From Streptomyces chrestomyceticus JCM 4735 (GTDB taxonomy: Bacteria > Actinomycetota > Actinomycetes > Streptomycetales > Streptomycetaceae), in the NCBI RefSeq assembly GCF_003865135.1, contig NZ_BHZC01000001.1, forward strand, positions 1,860,001 to 1,924,000: a stretch of DNA of 64,000 bases. The letters are read 5' to 3'. Positions 19,119 through 26,757 of this stretch are shown here, piece by piece. Every line of letters starts with the position of its first letter. Position 1 is the stretch's first letter. The notes beneath the pieces were generated by a model. It made no database searches, was not told the origin of the DNA, and was given only the letters and a program-made list of their open reading frames with translations. Both the position numbers and the translations under genes were made by a program.

Positions 19119-20693
19119 TCAGGCCCGGGCCCCGCGCGTGATGAAGGAAGCCTGGCCGGCGAAGGCCCGAGTGCCGTTGGAGCCATCGAGCCAGATGCCA
19201 CCGTCGCGGTGGCGGAGGACCGATCCGGGGTAGTTGTGCGCGTGCAGGGTCACCGACCCGGCGACCGCCCCGGGGCGTGGACAGAAGGTGGCGTCTTCAC
19301 GGAACAGTTGACTGCCGTCGTTGGTGCTCAGCCGTAGCCGCAGGTACTGATGGCGAAGGTACCGGCCGTCCGCGGCGCGGAGCGTGACGCACCGTGTGTC
19401 GGCCAGTCCCCCGACGACCGTGAAGGTGATCCGTTGCGGTGCCTGCGCGCCGCCGGGCGCGGAGACTCGGCCGCCGAGTGTCGCGAAGTCGCCCGCATAC
19501 GTGACGAACAGGCCGGGCTGGTCCACGGACTCCAGCGACTGCGCGCCCAGCGGAACCGTGCCTGCGACGGCGGACGGACTCGCCGAGGACGGTTTGGGCG
19601 ACGTGGTGGTACGCGACGGGGTCGGCGTGGGGGCGCGCGACGGGGTCGGCGTGGGGGTGCCGACCGTGGGAGCGGAGATGACGGCGGGCGCCCGGGGCGC
19701 CGGTTCGGGCCAGGCCGCGTAGGTGGCGGTCCCGGCTATGAGCACCGCGCCGGTGGCGAGGCTCACCACCGGATGAGCGGTCACCACGTGCAGTTTGCCG
19801 ATCAGCGAGCCGTGCAGACTGCTTCCCCCCGTCGCCGTGCCGACGCTGACGTGTGCCGCGGCCAGTCCGGCGGCACCCGCGGCAGCCGTACCCGACAACA
19901 GGCCCTTGGCGGCCAGCGCGGCGAGGAGTGCGGCCGGGACGGCCAGCGGCGCGATGTTGAGAAGCAGCAGTTCGGCCGGAACCCGTTCGGTCCTCGTGCA
20001 GATCGGACAGTCGCGGGTGTGCCGCGCGATCCGCTTGCGCCACACAGATGCAGGAAGACCGTCCCAGCCGACGACGGTCTCGTTCAGCTGCGGACAGCGC
20101 GGGTCCGCCTCCAGCGCGGCGACGATCGTCCGGCTCAGCTCCAGTTGCTCACGCATCCGCTGCAAACGTACTCCGGCGTGGGCGGCACTGAGCCCCATCG
20201 CGTCGGCGATGTCCTGACGGCTCAGCAAGCCGGCGCATTCCTGCCACCACATCGACAGCAGCACCCGGTGGTCCGGGTCGAGCCACCGGCCGGCTTCGAC
20301 CACCTGACGGCGCTCGTCCGACATGTGCAGACGCAGGATCGTCACGTCTTCGAGCGCGGCGCCGGCGCGCGGTGTTTGGAGTGCCTCGTCGATGACCGTG
20401 GTCCGGTCGGCGAGAGTGCGTTGCCGGTGCCAGTGGGTATTGACCTGGCGGAGCGCGATCGACACCAGCCAGGACCGGAAACTTTCCGGGGCACGCAGGT
20501 CGGGCAGGTCGCGCACCGCGCGCAGCAGGGTTTCCTGGACGACGTCGTCGACGTCGGCATGTCCGCTCAGCGCTCGCCCGACGATGTTGTAGAGCAACGG
20601 CAGGTATGCGGCGATCAGCTTCTCGCGCGCCCGGTCGTCACCGGCCTGCGCCGCGACAACCAGCTCCGCGTGACCCGCGTCCATGAGCCCCAT
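19119..20693 (-). CDS. Membrane-tethered ECF sigma factor with C-terminal AbfB (CBM42) domain
   Basis: 524 aa multi-domain regulator. Residues about 15-85 are sigma region 2 (HADVDDVVQETLLRAV, FRSWLVSIALRQVNTHW). Region 4 follows (about 125-185, LSRQDIADAMGLSAAHAGVR). A zinc anti-sigma-like motif HTRDCPIC (H-x3-C-x2-C, about 225-232) comes next, then hydrophobic segments (about 245-290 and 306-325). A Thr/Pro/Ser linker (about 330-375) leads to an AbfB arabinose-binding domain (about 385-520; YLRHQYLRLRLSTNDGS, DATFCPRPG, NYPGSVLRHRDGGIWLD). The domain order predicts an extracellular sugar sensor joined directly to a sigma factor. It lies upstream of, and on the same strand as, the xylanase/arabinofuranosidase and xyloglucanase genes. 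ATG with AAGGTGGG was chosen; an ATG 14 codons earlier is open. Confidence 0.88.
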   Translation of the reverse strand: MGLMDAGHAELVVAAQAGDDRAREKLIAAYLPLLYNIVGRALSGHADVDDVVQETLLRAVRDLPDLRAPESFRSWLVSIALRQVNTHWHRQRTLADRTTVIDEALQTPRAGAALEDVTILRLHMSDERRQVVEAGRWLDPDHRVLLSMWWQECAGLLSRQDIADAMGLSAAHAGVRLQRMREQLELSRTIVAALEADPRCPQLNETVVGWDGLPASVWRKRIARHTRDCPICTRTERVPAELLLLNIAPLAVPAALLAALAAKGLLSGTAAAGAAGLAAAHVSVGTATGGSSLHGSLIGKLHVVTAHPVVSLATGAVLIAGTATYAAWPEPAPRAPAVISAPTVGTPTPTPSRAPTPTPSRTTTSPKPSSASPSAVAGTVPLGAQSLESVDQPGLFVTYAGDFATLGGRVSAPGGAQAPQRITFTVVGGLADTRCVTLRAADGRYLRHQYLRLRLSTNDGSQLFREDATFCPRPGAVAGSVTLHAHNYPGSVLRHRDGGIWLDGSNGTRAFAGQASFITRGARA

Positions 20694-21153
20694 CCCACCT
20701 TCTTCAAGGAAGCGATCCGCCGAGTACGGCGGCATACCTTAGCGTCGGCAAAGGGATACGGCCAAAGCCTGGGCCCTGGGTGGACGAGCCGGCCGGTGCC
20801 GACGCGCAGGGCCCGTACCGCGGGTGCGTTCGGGCAGCAGGCGGCCAACTCGTGGACGGACCGCGCAAGCGCGCCCCCACGCATTGAGCACCTGCTATGC
20901 CAGACGTCCGGTCCATCGAAGTACGGCGGCAGCGTGCCTGTCGCCGCAATTCGCGGCGCCGGAACCCGGCGGAATGCGCACCGAGTTCCGGCACACCCGG
21001 CCATCAGAGGCGCGCGTCTCCCGGCCGGCACGAACTGCGCAGTCGGCCGGGTGATGCCCCGTCAGGGCGAGCGTCAGATGAGCATCGCGAACGCCATTTC
21101 AGCGTGCAGCCATCGCCCGCACCGCACATAAGGCGCACGCGTGAAGCAGCAGG

Positions 21154-21225
21154 TCAGGCCCTCTTATCGGCCCTCTCAAGAATCACCGCACACTCCACAT
21201 GACGCGTAACCGGAAACACGTGGAG
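21154..21225 (-). pseudogene. Possible C-terminal remnant of an RNA uracil methyltransferase (TrmA/RumA-like)
   Basis: The frame ending at 21154 reads LHVFPVTRHVECAVILER before a stop. The pattern FPxTxHVExVxLL is the usual C-terminus of TrmA/RumA-type SAM-dependent RNA methyltransferases. Nothing upstream in this frame resembles the rest of such an enzyme, so only about 24 codons remain. The evidence is a short motif and could be chance. Confidence 0.3.
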
Positions 21226-21318
21226 ACAATGCCGACGCCCCCAACCGGCAAGCTGGCGCCGATTGGGCCAACTGCGGTTCGTCCCTGATGCCGAGCAGAG
21301 CAGGGCATCCGTCAATGG

Positions 21319-21335
21319 CCGGTTACCAAAACCGG
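21319..21335. repeat. Short hairpin
   Basis: CCGGTT and AACCGG form a perfect 6-bp stem with a five-base loop. It stands nine bases before a second hairpin. Role unknown; the pair could be terminators or a recombination relic. Confidence 0.35.
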
Positions 21336-21344
21336 CGATTCTTC

Positions 21345-21360
21345 GGACTGTTGACAGTCC
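21345..21360. repeat. Palindrome GGACTGTTGACAGTCC
   Basis: Perfect 7-base arms around TG. It lies in the gene-poor zone close to the right 121-bp repeat. It may be an operator or a relic of a mobile element. Confidence 0.35.
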
Positions 21361-21586
21361 ACCGCATCTCCCCGCTTCCCCACCGCCCGGCAAGCCGACG
21401 GGGCATCTTCGTATCAGAACCCCGTTTACACAGGGCCCGATCGGAGCAAGCCGACGGCGGGCCCCACATGGCACGAGCGATCACGTAGATGTCACCAACC
21501 CCATGGATGCACTCGCACCACAAGGCTCTGACCTGGACTTATGCGTTCACCCTGAACCGCGTGGACGCCCCTGGACGGCTTTTACG

Positions 21587-21689
21587 ACATGTGCCAGGCC
21601 GTACCGAGCGACGCACCCAAAACCAGACAAGGTGCGTCTTCCGGCCCGTCGGAGCGGAATCGCAGGGTCTTCACCGTCGTCTCACTCAC
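21587..21689 (-). pseudogene. Truncated 5' end of a second pcaDC-like gene
   Basis: From the GTG at 21689 the minus strand encodes the same first 33 residues as the intact gene (SETTVKTLRFRSDGPE, GASLGTAWHM), differing at two residues. It then hits a stop just past the repeat edge. The hydrolase core and the decarboxylase domain are absent, so no function is expected. It includes the same leader with a GGGAG site. Confidence 0.85.
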
Positions 21690-21707
21690 CCGCTCAAGCT
21701 CCCACAT
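21587..21707. repeat. Right copy of the 121-bp direct repeat
   Basis: Ungapped match to 12063-12183, same orientation, three mismatches. Both edges are sharp: sequence before 21587 and after 21707 shows no similarity to the flanks of the left copy. Confidence 0.9.
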
Positions 21708-22094
21708 CTCCCCTCCAGCCCCACCGGCAGGGCCAGCAAGCCTGGGGCTACGCGGGCATGGGACACCATACGATCCGCCGCGACCGCGAAGGTCATCGGC
21801 AGCGGGATCGCCGGCCCGAATTCCGCGGCCAAGCCGAGCCGCATGGCCGGCGACCACGACGTGAAGATCACCTCGCCCTCGCACTCCGAGTCCGGGAAGT
21901 GTCCATGCGCCCGGAGCAAATCCTGCCTGCCGACGCGATCCGCGCCTTGGCCGACTTGACCGCCCTGCGCACACGCCGACAACGCGCCACCCGGCCCCAG
22001 GGACCGCGCATCGCGCCGGCCGGACCGGGCTGAAGCGCGCCCACCGTCGAGTCCACCGGAGCTGCTGGGCGAGGAGGTCGTCATCCCCGAAGGA

Positions 22095-22112
22095 ATACAT
22101 CGAAAGATGTAT
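22095..22112. repeat. Hairpin with GAAA loop
   Basis: ATACATC and GATGTAT pair perfectly around GAAA, a stable GNRA-type tetraloop; GG and CC just outside can add pairing past a one-base bulge. It lies about 245 bases before the small lipoprotein gene, in an A/T-richer stretch. It could be a terminator, an RNA element or an operator. Confidence 0.4.
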
Positions 22113-22356
22113 CCGACCTTGTACCTGGGAATGAAATTTCTACTGCCGCGGCAAGGCCGCATCTCCCCCTGCTTTTCACTTGTACAGTATTTCCGCAACT
22201 TCGGTGCAGTGCGAGCGGCGAGGCGGCATGGGAGCACAGATGATAATTGCAGCTTTCCCGGATGGGCTGCAAAGTGCCAGCCATTATCGGGCTCCATCTT
22301 GCCGGTACAGGTTGCGTCTTGGCGGAGATTCACTGGCACAGGGAGTTCAAGATCAA

Positions 22357-22740
22357 ATGACGAAAAAATTTGTCACCTTTGGTGTCGCGATCATGGGAAT
22401 GACCATCGTGACCGCCTGCGGCCCGACGGATGGCGAGCCCGGCCCATCGGACCATGTATCTACCAGCACCCCCAGCACCAAGGAACTGATCGGTGCCAGG
22501 AAAAAGATCTTCTTGAATATCCTTGAGAACACCAAGAACAAGCCATCCGAGGTCAGCGACGAGGAACTCGTCAGGCAAGGGAACGCGATCTGCGCCGCCG
22601 ACGGCAACGGTGGTGTGGGCGGGGCCATCGGCAGTGCCATCGATGTCACCCGGGAGACCGAGAAGAAGCTCGACATCTCCTTCAAGGATGCAGTCGCCGT
22701 GGTCGGCGCGGCTCGCGCGGCCTGCAAGGCGCAGCCCTGA
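22357..22740 (+). CDS. Small putative lipoprotein (DUF732-like)
   Basis: 127 aa. The signal peptide MTKKFVTFGVAIMGMTIVTAC puts the lipid-modified Cys at residue 21. The mature part has FLNILENTK, VRQGNAICAADGNGGVGGAI and a C-terminal AAC. This resembles the actinobacterial DUF732 pattern, with two Cys spaced across a helical domain, though I am not certain. The ATG with GGGAG about 11 bases upstream fits; a longer frame begins at 22180 but lacks a signal. The local base composition is lower in GC than the neighbours, hinting at acquisition. Function unknown; probably surface-exposed. Confidence 0.65.
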   Translation: MTKKFVTFGVAIMGMTIVTACGPTDGEPGPSDHVSTSTPSTKELIGARKKIFLNILENTKNKPSEVSDEELVRQGNAICAADGNGGVGGAIGSAIDVTRETEKKLDISFKDAVAVVGAARAACKAQP

Positions 22741-22807
22741 ACTCCGCTTCCCGTCACCGTCGGAGGCACTTTCCAGGTGAAGAAGCGAAACGATGATGCC
22801 CTGCGTC

Positions 22808-23404
22808 TCAGGAGTGGGTGCTCAGCGGTACGGCATCCGGGACCGGCCAGTCGGCCGGAGGCGACCAGTGGGCCCACTTCTCGTCCCACCACACGGAACC
22901 GGTCTCGATCATTTTCACGACCTGCCGCGCCTCGGCCCGTACGGAAGCCGCCTCACCCGGCCGGAAGCCGCCGGTCCGCTCCCGTTCCTCGAACTGCTCG
23001 ACGTCCTTCCACCGGTAGGGGCTGCCATCGCCGGGGATCCATATGTCGAGCTCCTGGTCCAGGGTGTCGAAACCTGTCGCGTGGCGCCGCATGGGTTCTT
23101 GGAAATTGATGTACCAGCCGGAGAATTCCCGCCCCTTCCAGAACAGCCACACGGCGTAGCCGTCACCGGGGCGCTGGAGCTGCAATACCCCGGGGGACTG
23201 CCAGGAATGCTCGAAATGTATCCACGGATGCAGCCCCCAGCGGAAATTACCGGTCCCGAAGGTGAGGGGAGTTCCCTGCGCAAGGAAAACCGCCAGCAGC
23301 TCCGGACCGTCCTCGACCACCCGCACGGGATAGACAATCCATGTCCGGCCGTCCAGTAACTCACGGCGCTCGATTATTTGACCCGGACGAAAGAATTGGC
23401 TCAT
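22808..23404 (-). CDS. DUF402 (FomD-like) domain protein
   Basis: 198 aa cytosolic protein. It carries the DUF402 pattern: an RTWIVYPVRVVEDGP strand region, WYINFQEPMRR, TLDQELDIWIPGDG, WKDVEQFEERERTGGF and a long C-terminal helix. FomD-type members are metal-dependent phosphohydrolases (FomD acts on CMP-phosphonate in fosfomycin synthesis), and others act on nucleoside diphosphates or triphosphates. The Asp/Glu cluster typical of the metal site (TLDQELD) is present. No phosphonate genes are nearby, so the substrate is open. It converges on the small lipoprotein gene with a 67-base gap. Confidence 0.82.
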   Translation of the reverse strand: MSQFFRPGQIIERRELLDGRTWIVYPVRVVEDGPELLAVFLAQGTPLTFGTGNFRWGLHPWIHFEHSWQSPGVLQLQRPGDGYAVWLFWKGREFSGWYINFQEPMRRHATGFDTLDQELDIWIPGDGSPYRWKDVEQFEERERTGGFRPGEAASVRAEARQVVKMIETGSVWWDEKWAHWSPPADWPVPDAVPLSTHS

Positions 23405-23582
23405 GGCTGCAATCTACCGCGCCAGCACGGCACGCCGGCGGCCGCTGGCGAAGGGCGACAGACCCTCATAATGCCCGTACAGTGGGCGGTCCACGTGTAT
23501 GGCGGCGTCGTTTACGGCATTTACGCAACCGCCTCGCTGCCTCCCGACGGCAGGCCCCGGCCACGGACGCGGCCCGCGCGTC

Positions 23583-24889
23583 TCAGCGTGAGCCGAGCGG
23601 GTCGCGGGTCGCGGCCGGGCGTGGCGGCCAGGCTCGGGGGGCGAGGATGCCCAGGACGTAGGCACGGGCTATGAGGGCGGGTCTGGTCTCCGCGCCCAGC
23701 AGGTCGCGGAGGCGGCTGAGGTGGTAGTCGACCGCCTGGCGGGAGAGCTTCAGCGAGGTGGCGATCTCGGCGTTGGTGCTGCCGCCGGCCAGGAGGGACA
23801 GTATGCGGATCTGCGCGGCGGTGAGCGGCGGGTGGGCCTCGTGGGCGATGCTCTGGTCGGTGACGACGGCCCACACGTGCGCGACCCGGCCGACGGGCCC
23901 GCTCACCGTGGACAGGTGGAGCTGCGCGCGGCGCTGGCGCCCCTCGGTGTCCAGGAGGACGGCGGAGGTCTCCGCCCGCCTGATACGGCGGGTTATCAGC
24001 CCTTCCCACGTGCGACGCAGGGGGCGGAGGTCGGGTGTGGCGGCGAGCAGGGTGTGCGCACGGCGGCCGACGAGGTCGGACAGCCGCGTCCGGAACAGTT
24101 CGGCGGCGGCCGTACCCGCCTGTTCGATACGGCCGCCGACCGAGAGCAGCGCGCAGGGCAGACCGCTGTAGTCCCGCAGCGCCCGCAGCTTCTCCTCGGC
24201 CTCCTGGCGCTGGCTCGTCGCGCGGACGTGGTCGGTGATGTCGACATAGATCCCGGCCACGCAGGTCCGGCCGTTCTCCTGGACCGGGAAGCGGTGGCCG
24301 GCCGCCTGCCCGGTGCTGCCGTCCGAACGGTGATAGCGCAGGTGGTGGCGGACCGGCTTGCCGCGGCTGAGGATTTCCTGGTCCAGGGCCCGGAACTGGG
24401 CGGCGTCGGAGGGGTGTCGAAGTCCTCGATACGGCTGCCGACGATCCGCTCCGGTGTGGTGCCGTAGAGATGCGCGTAGGCGTGGTTGGCCCATAAGTAG
24501 CGGCCGTCGCGGTCGCGGAGGAAGGCCGCGGCCGGCGCGAAGTCGGCGAAGTCCGCGAAAGCGGCGTACGGCCGGCCGCCCGCGGGCTGCGGACCAGCCT
24601 CCATCGCCACCCCGCGCGTCCAGCCCCGGCTCCCGTCCTGGGGCCAGCTCACCGCGAATTTCCGGCCGTCGAACTGGACCAGGGGGTGGCCGTCTTGGAG
24701 GGCGTCTCCCTGATCGGACAGCTCTTGGCGCGCGCGGTCCAGGAAGCGCTGCGCGGTGGGCAGGTCGGCGAAGGCCCCGCCGCCCCACTCCTTGACGCGC
24801 CCCTGCTCGTCGGCCTCCCACCAGGACACGGGGAGGCGCTCCAGCAGTGCTCTGAGACCGGGATCGTCCACGACGGCCTTTCCGTCCAT
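23583..24889 (-). pseudogene. PAS-LuxR regulator with a single frameshift
   Basis: In two frames the sequence encodes one regulator of about 435 aa. The first frame (from the ATG at 24889) gives a PAS-like N-terminus and a second PAS start (AAAFLRDRDGRYLWANHAYA, SRIEDFDTP). The second frame continues SDAAQFRALDQEIL through GRTCVAGIYVDITDHVRA, a third sensor region, and a LuxR helix-turn-helix (LTAAQIRILSLLAGGSTNAE, LSRQAVDYHLSRLRDLL). The break lies in a short C run (24408-24414, GGGG on the plus strand), where one more base restores the frame. It is divergent from the ATP-grasp/dikinase/MFS operon and, if intact, would be its likely regulator. Confidence 0.75.
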
Positions 24890-25248
24890 GTCCCCACCGG
24901 GTGGCGGGAAGTGACATGGCGATGCCTATCCCGTACGGAGTCCGGCCATGCTCCGTTATCGGCCGACTGCGAAGCGTGAGCACGTCGCCGGGGCGGCGTG
25001 CCATAGGTGATCCATAACCTTCGTCCCCACTCCAACGATGTCCAGGACTTTGGCATTTGCCTGATTGGCGCCCGCCTCCGGCGGCACTTCCGGCACCCGC
25101 CTTCTGTTTCCCTTGTGTATGTCGCCGGTTACCCGCCGTGTTCTACGCGGGTTGCGTCACGGTTGACGGGCAGGGGGCCAGGCCACGGCCCGACGCCCCG
25201 GACGGGCGAGCGAACAGGCAAGTGACAAGCGATAGGAGACGAATTTCC
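24890..25248. promoter_or_regulatory. Divergent promoter region between PAS-LuxR and ATP-grasp operon
   Basis: 359 bases without a gene. An AGGAGA ribosome site lies about ten bases before the GTG of the ATP-grasp gene. I looked for the inverted repeat used by PAS-LuxR regulators such as PimM and did not find a convincing copy. Confidence 0.4.
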
Positions 25249-26757
25249 GTGAGCACGGTGCTGTTGGTGCACGCCAAGGGCGGTCCGCCGCTCGGCCACG
25301 TCCTGTCCCGGGCAGCCGCGCGGGCGGACGTGCACCTGCTGGCGCTCAGCGCGCTTCCGCCGTCGGTCGCCGCGTCCGCGGAGCGGCTGTGTGCCTCGGT
25401 CGTGCTGCCCACCGACGCGGAGCGGGCCGACCTGGTCTCGTTGATCGTGGCGCGGGCCGGAGCCGTCGGCGCGGACGCGGTTCTCACCTTCTCCGAGTAC
25501 GCGGTCGTGGCCGTCGCCGAGGCGTGTGAGGCGCTCGGTCTCGCCGGTGCGGGAGACGCCGCCGCGCTCGCCCGGGACAAGCGGATGATGCGGCACACCT
25601 GGCACCGGCACGGCCTGCCGCAGCCCGCGTTCCGTCCCGTCGCCACGGAGGCGGACCTCCACGAGGCCGTCGCCACCCTGACCGCTCCCCTGCTGCTCAA
25701 GGCAGCCTGGAGCGCGGGCTCCACCGCCCACCAGATCATCGCCTCCCCGCAGGAGGCCGACGCCGCCTGGCGGCGCTCGCGCGAGACCATGGCGCAGTCC
25801 GCCCGGCTGGGCTTCGCCGAGCTCCATGTGGCCGAGGCGGCGGGGCACTTCGTGGTCGAGGAGATCGTGACCGGCGACACCGCGGGCTGGTTCGACGAGC
25901 CCGGCTGGGGCGACTACGTCAGCGTCGAGGGCGTGGTGACCGGCGGTGTCTTCCGGCCGGTCTGCGTCAGCGGCCGGATGCCGACGGTGCAGCCGTTCAC
26001 CGAGCGCGCCGGTATCACCCCCGCGTCGCTGCCCGCGGACCTCCAGGACCGCGTCGTCGCCCTCGCCCGGGAGGCCGTCGACGCCCTCGGCCTGCGCGAC
26101 TGCGGCACCCACACGGAGATCAAGCTCGGCGCCGACGGGCGCATGTGGCTGATCGAGACGGCCGCCCGGTTCGGCGGCGCGATGACCGTCCCGCAGATCG
26201 AGGAGGTCTTCGGGCTCGATGTCGTCGGCATGCTCGTGGACCACCTGCTGGGCCGTCCGGTCGCCTGGCCCGAGCGGGTCCTCGGCCCGGAGCAGGCACG
26301 GGGCGCCGCGGGTTCCCTCGTCGTCCTCGCGGTGGACGGCCGCGGCGCGGCCTGGCGGGACCGCAGGCGGTGGGACTTCCCCGTGGTGCGGGAGGCCGTC
26401 GCGCTGAGCGAGGGCAGCACGCTCTCGGTGGTACCGGAGAGTTCCCTGCCCGACGGCAGTACCGTGCCGGTCTACGACCCCGCCGGCGGCGCCAACACGA
26501 TGGCGGCCCTGTGCCTGCTCTCCGCCCCCGACGCGCGCACCGTACTGCGCGACTTCACGACGCTGGTGGACGCGCTGCCCGAGGTACTGCCGCCCGCCGT
26601 ACCCGCCGCGCGGCGACCGGAATCCGCCGTACCCGCCGCGCCGCGGTCCGGACCCCCGGCCGCCCGGTCCCGGAACGTGACCACACCGTCAGCGTCCGTA
26701 TCCCCCGCCCGCCCCCGCGTCCGCCCGGCCGCACCGTCCGAGGGAGTCGCCGTATGA
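25249..26757 (+). CDS. ATP-grasp ligase
   Basis: 502 aa cytosolic enzyme of the ATP-grasp superfamily (amino-acid/dipeptide-ligase or carbamoyl-phosphate-synthase-like type), forming an amide or thioester through an acyl phosphate. Visible are the N-terminal lid-domain LARDKRMMRHTW, LLLKAAWSAGSTAHQI (ATP-binding Lys), VVEEIVTGD, and the metal/ATP site CGTHTEIKL ... IETAARFGG. The last 60 residues are a Pro/Ala/Arg-rich tail with no fold. The GTG follows AGGAGA. The stop overlaps the dikinase ATG by four bases (ATGA). The context (dikinase, then exporter) suggests a made-and-exported small molecule; the substrate is unknown. Confidence 0.83.
   Translation: MSTVLLVHAKGGPPLGHVLSRAAARADVHLLALSALPPSVAASAERLCASVVLPTDAERADLVSLIVARAGAVGADAVLTFSEYAVVAVAEACEALGLAGAGDAAALARDKRMMRHTWHRHGLPQPAFRPVATEADLHEAVATLTAPLLLKAAWSAGSTAHQIIASPQEADAAWRRSRETMAQSARLGFAELHVAEAAGHFVVEEIVTGDTAGWFDEPGWGDYVSVEGVVTGGVFRPVCVSGRMPTVQPFTERAGITPASLPADLQDRVVALAREAVDALGLRDCGTHTEIKLGADGRMWLIETAARFGGAMTVPQIEEVFGLDVVGMLVDHLLGRPVAWPERVLGPEQARGAAGSLVVLAVDGRGAAWRDRRRWDFPVVREAVALSEGSTLSVVPESSLPDGSTVPVYDPAGGANTMAALCLLSAPDARTVLRDFTTLVDALPEVLPPAVPAARRPESAVPAAPRSGPPAARSRNVTTPSASVSPARPRVRPAAPSEGVAV

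Larger units (their letters stand above)
20694..22356. other. Gene-poor region with remnants and hairpins
   Basis: About 1.66 kb with no intact gene. It holds a possible methyltransferase remnant (21154-21225), two hairpins (21319-21335 and 21345-21360), the right 121-bp repeat with a broken pcaD 5' end (21587-21707), and a GAAA-loop hairpin (22095-22112). Several long frames on both strands lack recognisable protein patterns. The last 300 bases are noticeably richer in A and T than the neighbours. Confidence 0.6.

Noticed and set aside
21263..22033. Possible IS110-type transposase remnant (DAIRALADLTALRTRR)
   Set aside because: It resembles the IRxLRDLTRxRT segment only over about 15 residues; no catalytic DEDD or Ser motif or terminal repeats are seen.
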